A stretch of DNA of 64,000 bases from Luteibacter pinisoli (lineage in GTDB: Bacteria; Pseudomonadota; Gammaproteobacteria; Xanthomonadales; Rhodanobacteraceae), in the NCBI RefSeq assembly GCF_006385595.1, contig NZ_CP041046.1, positions 3,224,001 through 3,288,000 of the forward strand. Reading direction: 5' to 3'. Position numbers and translations under genes: made by a program. Under the pieces are notes generated by a model. The model ran no database searches, was not told where the DNA came from, and saw only the letters and a list, made by a program, of their open reading frames with translations. Shown here piece after piece: positions 7,193 through 15,486 of the stretch. Positions within the stretch are counted from its first letter, which is position 1, and each line of letters starts with the position of its first letter.

Positions 7193-10100
7193 TTACATAT
7201 TGCGCCGGTACTCCCCACCCACGTCGTACAGCGCATGGCTGATCTGGCCGAGGCTGTTGTGGTTCACGGCCTCCATCAGCTGCTCGAAGACGTTGCGGCG
7301 GTCACGGGCGGTGTTCTGCAGGATGCGCAGGCTGTCCGGGGCCAGGCCGTTACGGGCCTTGCCATAGAGCTGCACGTTGTCGATCTGCTGGCCCTTTTCT
7401 TCCGGCGTGGAGCGGATGAGCTCGATCTCGGTGGCGATTTCGCCACCGTGGTCCTTGGGCAGGAAGGTGTTGACGCCGATGAGCGGAAGCGAGCCGTCGT
7501 GCTTCTTGTGCTCGTAGTACATCGACTCTTCCTGGATCTTGCCGCGCTGGTACATCGTGTCCATGGCGCCGAGCACGCCACCGCGCTCGCTGATGGCCTC
7601 GAACTCCTTGTACACCGCTTCCTCGACCAGGTCGGTCAGCTCGTCGACGATGAAGCTGCCCTGCCACGGGTTCTCGTTGAAGTTCAGGCCGAGCTCGCGG
7701 TTGATGATCAGCTGGATGGCCACCGCGCGGCGCACGCTTTCTTCGGTCGGCGTGGTGATCGCTTCGTCGTACGCATTGGTGTGCAGGCTGTTGCAGTTGT
7801 CGAACAGCGCGTACAGCGCCTGCAGCGTGGTGCGGATGTCGTTGAACTGGATCTCCTGCGCGTGCAGCGAACGGCCGGAGGTCTGGATGTGGTACTTCAG
7901 CATCTGGCTGCGCGCGCTGGCACCGTAGCGCTCGCGCATGGCGCGGGCCCAGATGCGGCGGGCGACGCGGCCAATCACCGTGTATTCCGGGTCCATGCCG
8001 TTGGAGAAGAAGAACGACAGGTTGGGCGCGAAGTCATCCACCTTCATGCCGCGGGCCAGGTAGTACTCCACGATGGTGAAGCCGTTGGACAGCGTGAAGG
8101 CCAGCTGGCTGATCGGATTCGCGCCGGCTTCGGCGATGTGGTAACCCGAGATCGACACCGAGTAGAAATTGCGGACCTTGTGATCCACGAAGTACTGCTG
8201 GATGTCGCCCATCATGCGCAGGGCGAACTCCGTGCTGAAGATGCAGGTGTTCTGCGCCTGGTCTTCCTTGAGGATGTCGGCCTGGACGGTGCCGCGCACG
8301 GTGGCCAGCGTGTAGGCCTTGATCCGCGCATACGTGGCATCGTCGACCACTTCCTCACCGGACACGCCGAGCAGGCCGAGGCCCAGCCCATTGTTGCCCG
8401 CCGGCAGCTCGCCGGTATACGCCGGGCGATTGCCGTCCGGATAGAGCTCGGCGATGCGGGCGTTCACCGTCTCCCAGCGCGCCGGCTCTTCGTTGAGGTA
8501 CTTCTCGATGTTCTGGTCGATCGCCGTGTTCATGAACATGGCGAGGATGATCGGCGCCGGGCCATTGATCGTCATTGACACCGACGTGCTGGGCGCCGAC
8601 AGGTCGAAGCCGGAGTACAGCTTCTTCATGTCGTCCAGCGTGGCGATGGAGACGCCGGAGTTACCGATCTTGCCGTAGATGTCCGGGCGCGGCGCCGGGT
8701 CTTCGCCGTACAGCGTCACGGAATCGAACGCGGTGGACAGGCGCGCGGCGGCACCGCCCAGCGAGAGGTAATGGAAGCGGCGATTGGTGCGCTCGGGCGT
8801 GCCCTCGCCCGCGAACATGCGGGTCGGGTCTTCGCCGGCACGGCGATACGGGAACACACCGCCGGTGTACGGGTAGTAGCCCGGGAGGTTCTCGCGCATC
8901 AGGAACGAAAGCTGTTCACCCCAGTCCTTCGTCTTCGGTGGCGACACCTTCGGGATCTTCTGGTGGCTGAGCGATTCGCGGTAGTTCTCCACGCGGATCA
9001 CCTTGTCGCGCACCGTGTACTCGTTGTACTCGGCGGTGACCGAGGCGAAACGCACGGGCCATTCGCGCAGCAGGTGGATCGCTTCGCTGGAGAGCTCGCG
9101 CACGGTTTCGTTGTAGCGCTGGCGCAGCGTGGCCAGCGAGCGGTCGCCGTCCACGGTGAGCTGGGCGTGGTCGTACAGGTCGAACGCGCGCGGCAGGGAT
9201 GCGTCGCCGATGTCCTTGAGGGACTCGTAGTAATGCTGTGCTTTCGCCGCGGCTTCCGCCTGCTTCGCGATGGAGGCGTTGACGCCACGCCCCTGCTCGG
9301 CGATTTCGGCCAGGTAGCGCACGCGGCTGCCCGGGATGAGCACGGTGGCACGCGGCTCGCGCAGGCTGGTGTCGAGGTCCGGCGTCCAGCCCGTGCCGGG
9401 CAGCGAGAGCTTCTCGCGCATCAGGCGGCACAGGTTGTCGAACATCCAGGTGACACCCGGATCGTTGAACTGGCTGGCGATGGTGGGATACACCGGCACC
9501 TTGTCGTCGGCCAGGCTGAAGGCGGTGCGGTTGCGCTTCCACTGCTTGCGCACGTCGCGCAGGGCGTCTTCGGCGCCGCGCTTGTCGAACTTGTTGAGTA
9601 CCACGAGCTCGGCGAAATCGAGCATGTCGATTTTTTCGAGCTGGCTGGCGGCGCCGTATTCGCTGGTCATCACGTAGACCGGGAAGTCGACGAGATCCAC
9701 GATTTCCGAGTCGCTCTGGCCGATGCCCGCGGTTTCGACGATGACCAGGTCGTACGCCTGCGCCTTCAGGAAATCGATGCAGTCGTGCAGCACGATCGAC
9801 GTGGCCGCGTGCTGGCGACGCGTGGCCATGGAGCGCATGTAGACGCGATGGCTGCGCAGCGAGTTCATGCGGATGCGGTCGCCCAACAGCGCACCGCCGC
9901 TACGGCGACGGGTCGGGTCCACCGCGAGCACGGCGATGCGCATCTCGGGGAAGGCGTGCAGGAAACGCAGCAGCAGTTCGTCCACCACGGACGACTTGCC
10001 GGCGCCGCCGGTGCCGGTGAGGCCGAGCACGGGAGTCTTGCCGCCAGCCAGCTTCCATTCCTTGCGCAGGCGCTCCAGCTCGACGGCCGGGATCGTGTCT

Positions 10101-10645
10101 TCCTCGATGGCCGAAAGCATGCCGCCGATGGAGATTTCGTCCTCGATCGTGGCGACCGCCGGTACCGCCTCGGCACGCGCCTTCTGCGCGTTGCGGGTAC
10201 GCGTCATCACGTCTTCGATCATCTCGACGAGGCCGAGCTTCATGCCGTCGTTCGGATGGTAGATGCGCTCGACGCCGTAGGCCTGCAGCTCGCGGATTTC
10301 TTCCGGGGTGATCGTGCCGCCACCGCCGCCGAACACGCGCACATGGGAGGCGCCGCGCTCGCGCAGCATGTCCACCATGTACTTGAAGTACTCCACGTGG
10401 CCGCCCTGGTAGGACGACAGCGCGATGGCGTCGGCGTCTTCCTGCAGCGCCGCGCGCACCACGTCTTCCACCGAGCGGTTGTGGCCCAGGTGGATCACCT
10501 CGGCGCCCTGGCTCTGGATGATGCGACGCATGATGTTGATGGCCGCGTCGTGGCCATCGAACAGGCTCGCCGCCGTGACGAAGCGCAGCGGCGTGGCCTC
10601 CACGTCGGTGCTGCTGGCGGGGATGTGCTTGGGCTGCGAGCTCAT
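7193..10645 (-). CDS. icmF: Fused isobutyryl-CoA mutase IcmF
   Basis: 1150-residue adenosylcobalamin enzyme that interconverts isobutyryl-CoA and n-butyryl-CoA (family members also act on isovaleryl-/pivalyl-CoA). Domains in order: B12-binding domain with SLFDGHDAAINIM (lower-ligand His at residue 32) and FGGGGGTI; a MeaB/MeaI-like GTPase chaperone domain with GTGGAGKSS (211-219), ETAGIGQSDSEIVD (about 304-317) and NKFDKRG (351-357); and a C-terminal substrate-binding mutase domain including LSFFFSNGMDPEYTVIGRV. This order and length are diagnostic of IcmF rather than methylmalonyl-CoA mutase. It fits with the other branched-chain catabolic genes here. A hairpin terminator follows. Confidence 0.95.
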   Translation of the reverse strand: MSSQPKHIPASSTDVEATPLRFVTAASLFDGHDAAINIMRRIIQSQGAEVIHLGHNRSVEDVVRAALQEDADAIALSSYQGGHVEYFKYMVDMLRERGASHVRVFGGGGGTITPEEIRELQAYGVERIYHPNDGMKLGLVEMIEDVMTRTRNAQKARAEAVPAVATIEDEISIGGMLSAIEEDTIPAVELERLRKEWKLAGGKTPVLGLTGTGGAGKSSVVDELLLRFLHAFPEMRIAVLAVDPTRRRSGGALLGDRIRMNSLRSHRVYMRSMATRRQHAATSIVLHDCIDFLKAQAYDLVIVETAGIGQSDSEIVDLVDFPVYVMTSEYGAASQLEKIDMLDFAELVVLNKFDKRGAEDALRDVRKQWKRNRTAFSLADDKVPVYPTIASQFNDPGVTWMFDNLCRLMREKLSLPGTGWTPDLDTSLREPRATVLIPGSRVRYLAEIAEQGRGVNASIAKQAEAAAKAQHYYESLKDIGDASLPRAFDLYDHAQLTVDGDRSLATLRQRYNETVRELSSEAIHLLREWPVRFASVTAEYNEYTVRDKVIRVENYRESLSHQKIPKVSPPKTKDWGEQLSFLMRENLPGYYPYTGGVFPYRRAGEDPTRMFAGEGTPERTNRRFHYLSLGGAAARLSTAFDSVTLYGEDPAPRPDIYGKIGNSGVSIATLDDMKKLYSGFDLSAPSTSVSMTINGPAPIILAMFMNTAIDQNIEKYLNEEPARWETVNARIAELYPDGNRPAYTGELPAGNNGLGLGLLGVSGEEVVDDATYARIKAYTLATVRGTVQADILKEDQAQNTCIFSTEFALRMMGDIQQYFVDHKVRNFYSVSISGYHIAEAGANPISQLAFTLSNGFTIVEYYLARGMKVDDFAPNLSFFFSNGMDPEYTVIGRVARRIWARAMRERYGASARSQMLKYHIQTSGRSLHAQEIQFNDIRTTLQALYALFDNCNSLHTNAYDEAITTPTEESVRRAVAIQLIINRELGLNFNENPWQGSFIVDELTDLVEEAVYKEFEAISERGGVLGAMDTMYQRGKIQEESMYYEHKKHDGSLPLIGVNTFLPKDHGGEIATEIELIRSTPEEKGQQIDNVQLYGKARNGLAPDSLRILQNTARDRRNVFEQLMEAVNHNSLGQISHALYDVGGEYRRNM

Positions 10646-10742
10646 GGAAACTCCGGGGGTAGAACCAATGCGGGTGGGGAACCCGCTGATTCTACCGCCG
10701 GGCCTCGCGCGGCCTCTGACGCGGTGCAGCGAAGCCGGTGGT

Positions 10743-11672
10743 TCAGCCGAAATCGACGCCCGACAGGAAGGTCAGGGCCGCGGTCTGCACGGCCTCGTCG
10801 TCGACGATCCGGCGGTGGCCGAGGCGGCGGGTCCTCAGCAGGATGCTGTTTGGCCACAGGTTGGCGTAGAGCTCGCCCTCCTCCACCGGCACGTCGCGGT
10901 CGAAGAAGTCGTGGATGATCATGGCCGGCTGCGTGCGGTTCGGCGCGTGGTGGCGGATGTGCAGGTCGCCGATCGCCACGCCGGTGCGGCGGGACAAAGT
11001 GTCGTGCAACGGGCCGCGCAGGTGGGAGGCGAGCCGGACGAAGCGGGCAAAGCGCGAGGTGGCGGCCTCGGGATCCGCCGCGGGCGCAATCAGCACCACA
11101 CGCTTCGCGGTCCAGCCATCGCCCAGGGCAAGCGTGACGGCCGCGCCGCCCAGCGAATGGGCGACCACCCCTTCCGCATCGCCATAGTGACGGCCCACGG
11201 CCGTCACCGTGCGGACGAAGTCGGGCAAGGTACAGAGGGTGCCGCCACTGTGGCCATGGGCTGGCTGGTCGAACGCGACCGCCGCCCAGCCCCGCGCAAG
11301 AAGTTGCGCCGCCCAGCTCTGCCAGCGCAGGCCCATGCTGGACCAGCCGTGGGCCAGCAGGATGTAGGGCTGGGTGGTCGGGTCGCCCCACACGTAGGTG
11401 GCGATCTGTTCGCCGCCCACGTTGATGGTCTCGCGCCGGGCCGTCGTGGTCGCCAGCGCCTGCGCGGCGCGCTCGCGGCTGCTCGGCAAGGGCGTCTGGA
11501 AGACCCGCGCGGCGTGCGCCACCGTGCGCCCGGGCGCCAGCCGGCTGCCGAAGCGATAGGCGAAACGGATACCGAGCAGGGTGGCGACGGTGCGGGCGCC
11601 GAAGCGACGGGCGGGTTTCATGGCGATGGCGCGGGTTTTCCGGTTTTGCATCGGGTCTTTGAGCCGCCTCAT
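10743..11672 (-). CDS. Alpha/beta hydrolase
   Basis: Up to 309 residues. The core carries the oxyanion strand ILLAHGWSSMG, AFDQPAHGHSGG, the nucleophile elbow VAHSLGGAAV (GxSxG-like, Ser in AHSLGG), the acid-containing strand AMIIHDFFDRDVPVEEG and a C-terminal GHRRIVDD with the likely catalytic His. The first ~50 residues are Arg-rich and not conserved; in-frame ATGs at codons 8 and 18 are alternative starts and no ribosome site distinguishes them. Substrate unknown. It is transcribed toward icmF with a gap of about 100 bases. Confidence 0.8.
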   Translation of the reverse strand: MRRLKDPMQNRKTRAIAMKPARRFGARTVATLLGIRFAYRFGSRLAPGRTVAHAARVFQTPLPSSRERAAQALATTTARRETINVGGEQIATYVWGDPTTQPYILLAHGWSSMGLRWQSWAAQLLARGWAAVAFDQPAHGHSGGTLCTLPDFVRTVTAVGRHYGDAEGVVAHSLGGAAVTLALGDGWTAKRVVLIAPAADPEAATSRFARFVRLASHLRGPLHDTLSRRTGVAIGDLHIRHHAPNRTQPAMIIHDFFDRDVPVEEGELYANLWPNSILLRTRRLGHRRIVDDEAVQTAALTFLSGVDFG

Positions 11673-11801
11673 GCTGCCAAGGTTCCCTGTGCGATAGCTT
11701 TCACGAAGCTGAACATCTCACGGAGGCAGGGTCAACCCGATGACAGCGTCTCCGTTTTTCCTCACGAGTCCGCACTTACGCGGATGCCAAGGAGACAGCG
11801 T

Positions 11802-12137
11802 ATGCGCCACCTTACCCGCACTCTCGCCGCCGTGGCCGCCCTGGGCATGGCCGCTGGCGCCGCCAGCTACACCCCGCCGGCCGCCGCGCGGGAAGTCGTC
11901 GTGATCCGCACCGCCCCGCCGCCGCCGCGCTTTGAGCGCGTGCCGCCGCCCCGCGTCGGCTATGTGTGGGCGCCTGGCTACTGGAACTGGTACGGCGGCC
12001 GCTACGTCTGGGTCGGTGGCCGGTGGGCCGCGGGTCGCCCGGGTTACGTCTACCGCGGCCCCGGCTGGCGCCCGTATCGCGGCGGTTACCACTATGAACG
12101 CGAGACCTGGGTGCGCGACCCGCACTGGCACCGCTGA
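11802..12137 (+). CDS. Small secreted WXXGXW (YXWXGXW) repeat protein
   Basis: 111 residues with GGAGA six to seven bases before the ATG. A signal peptide (residues 1-29, hydrophobic core AAVAALGMAAGAAS, likely cleaved after PPAAA) precedes a Pro/Arg segment and then Trp/Tyr/Gly-rich repeats: VWAPGYWNWYGGRYVWVGGRW, followed by YRGPGWRPYRGG and the His-rich end WVRDPHWHR. This is the BcpO-related/YXWXGXW family of envelope proteins, whose role is unknown. Probably periplasmic or surface associated. A strong terminator lies 78 bases downstream. Confidence 0.8.
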   Translation: MRHLTRTLAAVAALGMAAGAASYTPPAAAREVVVIRTAPPPPRFERVPPPRVGYVWAPGYWNWYGGRYVWVGGRWAAGRPGYVYRGPGWRPYRGGYHYERETWVRDPHWHR

Positions 12138-12214
12138 TTTTTTAACATTTGCGTGTTGCGGCGCATCTACCAACTCGCGAATAACGGTTTAAACTAGGCA
12201 GCTGACACGACATC

Positions 12215-12248
12215 TCGCCCCCGCCTCGAAGGCTGGGGCGATTTTTTT
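12215..12248 (+). terminator. Rho-independent terminator (possible attenuator ahead of leucine dehydrogenase)
   Basis: TCGCCCC...GCCT-CGA-AGGC...GGGGCGA pairs into a long GC stem with one internal C/T mismatch, followed by seven Ts. It ends the WXXGXW gene. Because it lies about 90 bases before the leucine dehydrogenase start it could also act as an attenuator, though no leader peptide or anti-terminator is visible. The rest of 12138-12339 shows no gene. Confidence 0.8.
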
Positions 12249-12339
12249 GGAAGGTCATTTCCCCCACCGGTGGCCCCGGCTGCCGGTTCGCCCCACAGGG
12301 GGGCGGGCTGCTAATCATGAAAACTGGAGTTTGCGTTCG

Positions 12340-13443
12340 ATGATTTTCGAAACCATCGCCAACACGGGCCACGAAGAAGTCGTGTTCTGCCATAACAAGG
12401 ACGCGGGCCTGAAGGCCATCATCGCGATCCACAACACGGTGCTCGGCCCGTCGCTGGGCGGCCTGCGCATGTGGCCGTACAAGACCGAGCAGGACGCCGT
12501 GAACGACGTGCTGCGCCTCTCGCGCGGCATGACGTACAAGAACGCGGTGGCCGGCCTGAACCTCGGCGGCGGCAAGGCCGTGATCATCGGCGACCCCTCC
12601 AAGGACAAGTCCGAAGCGCTGTTCCGCGCCTTCGGCCGCTTCGTCAACTCGCTCAACGGCCGCTACATCACGGCGGAAGACGTGGGTATCGACGTGAACG
12701 ACATGGAATATGTCTACCGCGAAACCGAATTCGTCACCGGCGTGCACCAGGTGCACGGTGGTTCGGGCGACCCGTCGCCGTTCACCGCGTTCGGCACGCT
12801 GCAGGGCCTGATGGCCGCGCTGCAGGCCAAGCACGGCAACGAAGACGTGGGCAAGTACAGCTACGCCGTGCAGGGCTGCGGCCACGTCGGCAGCGAGTTC
12901 ATCAAGCTGCTGCGCGAGCAGGGCGCCAAGGTGTTCGTCACCGACATCAACAAGGATGCGGTACAGCGCTGCGTCGACGAGCTGGGTTGCGAAGCCGTCG
13001 GCCTCGACGAAATCTATGACGTCGACGCCGACGTCTACAGCCCGTGCGCCCTGGGTGGCACGGTCAACGAGCAGACGATCGACCGCATCAAGGCGAAGAT
13101 CATCTGCGGCGCGGCGAACAACCAGCTGGCCACCGACGCCATCGGTGACGAACTGGCCCGCCGTGGCGTGCTGTACGCGCCGGATTACGCCGTGAACGCC
13201 GGCGGCGTCATGAACGTGTCGCTGGAAATCGACGGTTACAACCGCGAGCGCGCCATGCGCATGATGCGCACGATCTACTACAACGTCGGTCGCATCTTCG
13301 AAATCTCCGGCCGTGACAACATCCCGACCTACAAGGCCGCGGACCGCATGGCGGAAGAGCGCATCAGCGCCATCGGCAAGATCCGCCTGCCGCACATGGG
13401 CAACAGCGCCCCGCGCTTCCAGGGCCGCATGCGCGGTCAGTAA
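12340..13443 (+). CDS. ldh: Leucine dehydrogenase (Glu/Leu/Phe/Val dehydrogenase family)
   Basis: 367 residues starting MIFETIANTGHEE. Catalyses NAD-dependent oxidative deamination of leucine (and valine/isoleucine) to the 2-oxo acid. Conserved elements: MTYKNAVAGLNLGGGKAVI with the two active-site lysines (67 and 79), TAEDVGIDVNDM with the catalytic Asp (114), and the Rossmann motif QGCGHVGSEF (178-187). The ~365-residue length and GGLRMWPY signature favour leucine over glutamate dehydrogenase. The frame extends upstream, but the conserved N-terminus begins at this ATG and GGAG is ten bases before it. Flanked by terminators on both sides, so monocistronic. First step of the branched-chain catabolism encoded elsewhere in the window. 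Confidence 0.92.
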   Translation: MIFETIANTGHEEVVFCHNKDAGLKAIIAIHNTVLGPSLGGLRMWPYKTEQDAVNDVLRLSRGMTYKNAVAGLNLGGGKAVIIGDPSKDKSEALFRAFGRFVNSLNGRYITAEDVGIDVNDMEYVYRETEFVTGVHQVHGGSGDPSPFTAFGTLQGLMAALQAKHGNEDVGKYSYAVQGCGHVGSEFIKLLREQGAKVFVTDINKDAVQRCVDELGCEAVGLDEIYDVDADVYSPCALGGTVNEQTIDRIKAKIICGAANNQLATDAIGDELARRGVLYAPDYAVNAGGVMNVSLEIDGYNRERAMRMMRTIYYNVGRIFEISGRDNIPTYKAADRMAEERISAIGKIRLPHMGNSAPRFQGRMRGQ

Positions 13444-13466
13444 ACCCGCGCTCGTTGCTCGTTCAC

Positions 13467-13502
13467 AAAAAAGGCCACCGGAGCGATCCGGTGGCCTTTT
13501 TT
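13467..13502 (+). terminator. Strong bidirectional rho-independent terminator
   Basis: AAAAAAGGCCACCGGA-GCGA-TCCGGTGGCCTTTTTT, a perfect 16-base inverted repeat including the A- and T-tracts, lies 24 bases after the leucine dehydrogenase stop. Confidence 0.95.
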
Positions 13503-13598
13503 GTGCCCGCCAGAAGATGTGAAATGGCTCTGCGGCGCGGCTTGGGCGGCCACCGGGGCGGATGCACCCGGATTCCGCGCAGGAATTTGCCGACGCCC

Positions 13599-13626
13599 TT
13601 TGCCGGAGGCCCTGATCTGTTACACT
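13599..13626 (+). promoter_or_regulatory. Candidate promoter of the aryl-polyene operon
   Basis: TTTGCC (13599-13604) and TACACT (13621-13626) with a 16-base spacer lie about 190 bases before the acyl carrier protein gene, in the only intergenic gap ahead of the eleven-gene operon. The -35 is weak. The region 13503-13813 otherwise shows no gene. Confidence 0.35.
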
Positions 13627-13813
13627 TTCCCCGCCCAAGCCTCCTGTAAGGCTTTGCCTACACGAAGCTTTTGGGTGCAAGGGGATCCACCGCCGCATGG
13701 GCGGACACCCAATTCAAGATCACGACCTTCGTCGCCCTGGCGGCGTTGCCCAGCTCTTGTCCTCGGTGGACGGTGCGGCACGCTTGTCGGGGATGAAATG
13801 GACTTACCGAGTT

Positions 13814-14083
13814 ATGAGCGCGATCCCTGCTGACACCCTCACCGACGCTGACATCCTGGCTCGCCTGAAGTCCGTCCTGCACGAGACCTTCGAGATCGAT
13901 CCGGCGAAAGTGACCCCGGACGCCAACCTGTTCACCGACCTCGAGCTGGACAGCATCGACGCGATCGACCTGGCCATCCAGGTGCAGGACATGACCGGCA
14001 CCCGGATCAAGCCCGAGGACTTCAAGAGCGTGCGCACCGTGGGCGACGTGGTCGCCACCGTGCAGCAGCTGGTCGCGCGCTGA
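13814..14083 (+). CDS. Acyl carrier protein of the aryl-polyene/xanthomonadin-type pathway
   Basis: 89-residue ACP. TDLELDSIDAIDLAIQVQ carries the phosphopantetheine-accepting Ser47 in DSID, with helices typical of carrier proteins before and after (ILARLKSVLHETFEID, FKSVRTVGDVVATVQQLV). It would hold the growing polyene chain. First gene of the operon; the glycosyltransferase starts seven bases after its stop. Start is uncertain: an ATG at 13793 (GGGG directly before it) adds seven residues. Only one ACP is present, whereas many aryl-polyene clusters encode two. Confidence 0.88.
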   Translation: MSAIPADTLTDADILARLKSVLHETFEIDPAKVTPDANLFTDLELDSIDAIDLAIQVQDMTGTRIKPEDFKSVRTVGDVVATVQQLVAR

Positions 14084-14089
14084 CGCGGC

Positions 14090-14875
14090 ATGGTGGGCCC
14101 GACCGGACCGCGCGAAGCTGCGGAACGCACCTTCGCACCCTGCGCGGTCGTGCCCATCTACAACCATGGCCGCACCATCGCGGCCACGGCCAATGCCCTC
14201 GCGGCGCACGGCCTGCCCGTGCTGATCGTGGACGATGGCTCCAGTGACGACACCCGACGCATCCTCGACGACCTGGTCGCCGGGCGCGACGACCTGCGCC
14301 TGATCCGCCAGCCGCGCAACGGCGGCAAGGGCGTGGCGCTCTCCGCCGGCTTCCGCGCCGCGCACGCCGCGGGTTACACCCATGTGCTGCAGATTGACGC
14401 CGACGGCCAGCACGATACTGCCGATGTGCCGCGCTTCCTCGCCGAGGCCGAGGCCGCCCCGGAGGCCATGATCTGCGGCTGCCCGGTGTACGACGAGTCG
14501 ATCCCGAAGGCGCGCCTCTATGGGCGCTATCTCACCCACGCCTGTGTCTGGCTGCAAACACTCTCCTTCGACATCCGGGACTCGATGCTGGGCTACCGCC
14601 TGTATCCGCTGGCCGCGACCTGCGAGGAGATGGACCGCAAGCCTTTCCCACCGCGCATGGACTTCGACACCGAAGTGGCGGTGCGCCTGTACTGGCGTGG
14701 CGTGCCCGTGCGCAACGTGCCCACCCGGGTGATCTACCCGGAAGACGGCCTCTCCCATTTCCGCATGTGGCGCGACAACGCGCGCATCACGGCCATGCAT
14801 ACCCGCCTCCTGCTGGGCATGCTGCCGCGCGCACCGCGCCTGATCCTCCGCAAGCTCACCCGGAAAAAAGACTGA
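14090..14875 (+). CDS. Family 2 glycosyltransferase (aryl-polyene operon)
   Basis: 261 residues. GT-A fold motifs: CAVVPIYNHGRTI at the N-terminus, IVDDGSSDDTRRIL (UDP-sugar/metal binding), QPRNGGKGVALSAGF, and LQIDADGQHDTADVP containing the DxD metal site. The C-terminal region (GYRLYPL, PRMDFDTEVAVRLYWRG) resembles dolichyl-phosphate mannosyltransferase-like enzymes. No large membrane domain. It probably glycosylates or otherwise decorates the polyene or its lipid, as such genes accompany xanthomonadin-type clusters; acceptor and donor are unknown. The stop overlaps the next start (TGATG). Confidence 0.85.
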   Translation: MVGPTGPREAAERTFAPCAVVPIYNHGRTIAATANALAAHGLPVLIVDDGSSDDTRRILDDLVAGRDDLRLIRQPRNGGKGVALSAGFRAAHAAGYTHVLQIDADGQHDTADVPRFLAEAEAAPEAMICGCPVYDESIPKARLYGRYLTHACVWLQTLSFDIRDSMLGYRLYPLAATCEEMDRKPFPPRMDFDTEVAVRLYWRGVPVRNVPTRVIYPEDGLSHFRMWRDNARITAMHTRLLLGMLPRAPRLILRKLTRKKD

Positions 14876-15486
14876 TGCGCCAATTGATCGCCCTGCTTGC
14901 CCTGCTGTGTTGCGCCCCGCTGGCGCAGGCCCAGTCGCCCTCGCTCGTCGACGACGTGCTGGCCCACCTGGGCAAGCACCAGCAGGTGCGCGCCGATTTC
15001 ACCCAGAGCCGTGAGAACCCGGACCTCGCCGAACCGCAGGTAAGCAAGGGCGACCTCCTGTTCGTCGTCGGCAAGGGCATGGTGTGGCATACGCGCGAGC
15101 CGTTCGACGACACGCTGGTGCTGACCTCCGGCGATGCCCGCCGCCTCAACGCACAGGGCCAGCTCGAGCGTGTGCGTGACGGCAACCGCGGCGTCAGCCA
15201 GGTGTCCGGGATGCTGCAGGGCCTGCTCGCCGGCAAGACGGATGAAGCCGCCCGCCAGTTCACGATCACGGCCGACGGCACGGTGGACCAGTGGACGCTG
15301 CGTTTCGTGCCCAAGCAGGCGCGCGTGGCCAAGGTGCTCGCCGGCATCACGCTGAAGGGTGACGCGTTCCTGCAATCGATCGACGTGAACCTGGCCAGCG
15401 GTGAGCGCACGGCCATCACCTTCGCCAACACCCATGACGCGGGCGAACTGACGCCGGTGGAAGCCCGGGTCCTCGGCGTCAAATGA
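14875..15486 (+). CDS. LolA-like outer-membrane lipoprotein carrier protein (aryl-polyene operon)
   Basis: 203 residues with a signal peptide (MRQLIALLALLCCAPLAQA, about 1-19). The mature part has the LolA pattern: VRADFTQSRENPDL, KGDLLFVVGKGMVWHTREPF and later strands. The start is fixed by the TGATG junction with the glycosyltransferase; the frame extends further upstream but the signal peptide begins here. LolA-type proteins in aryl-polyene clusters are thought to help move the hydrophobic product across the periplasm to the outer membrane. It is a paralogue of the housekeeping LolA, not a replacement. Overlaps the MMPL gene by four bases (ATGA). Confidence 0.85.
   Translation: MRQLIALLALLCCAPLAQAQSPSLVDDVLAHLGKHQQVRADFTQSRENPDLAEPQVSKGDLLFVVGKGMVWHTREPFDDTLVLTSGDARRLNAQGQLERVRDGNRGVSQVSGMLQGLLAGKTDEAARQFTITADGTVDQWTLRFVPKQARVAKVLAGITLKGDAFLQSIDVNLASGERTAITFANTHDAGELTPVEARVLGVK

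Noticed and set aside
8771..10918. A 715-codon open frame on the plus strand
   Set aside because: It is antisense to icmF, composed of Arg/His/Ala/Val-rich sequence typical of a shadow frame in GC-rich DNA; icmF has all its motifs on the other strand.
10425..11801. Long upstream extension of the WXXGXW gene
   Set aside because: The frame is open by chance across icmF and the hydrolase; the signal peptide and ribosome site place the start at 11802.
12138..12339. Known riboswitch upstream of leucine dehydrogenase
   Set aside because: No conserved core of a riboswitch class I know could be found; only the terminator hairpin is clear.
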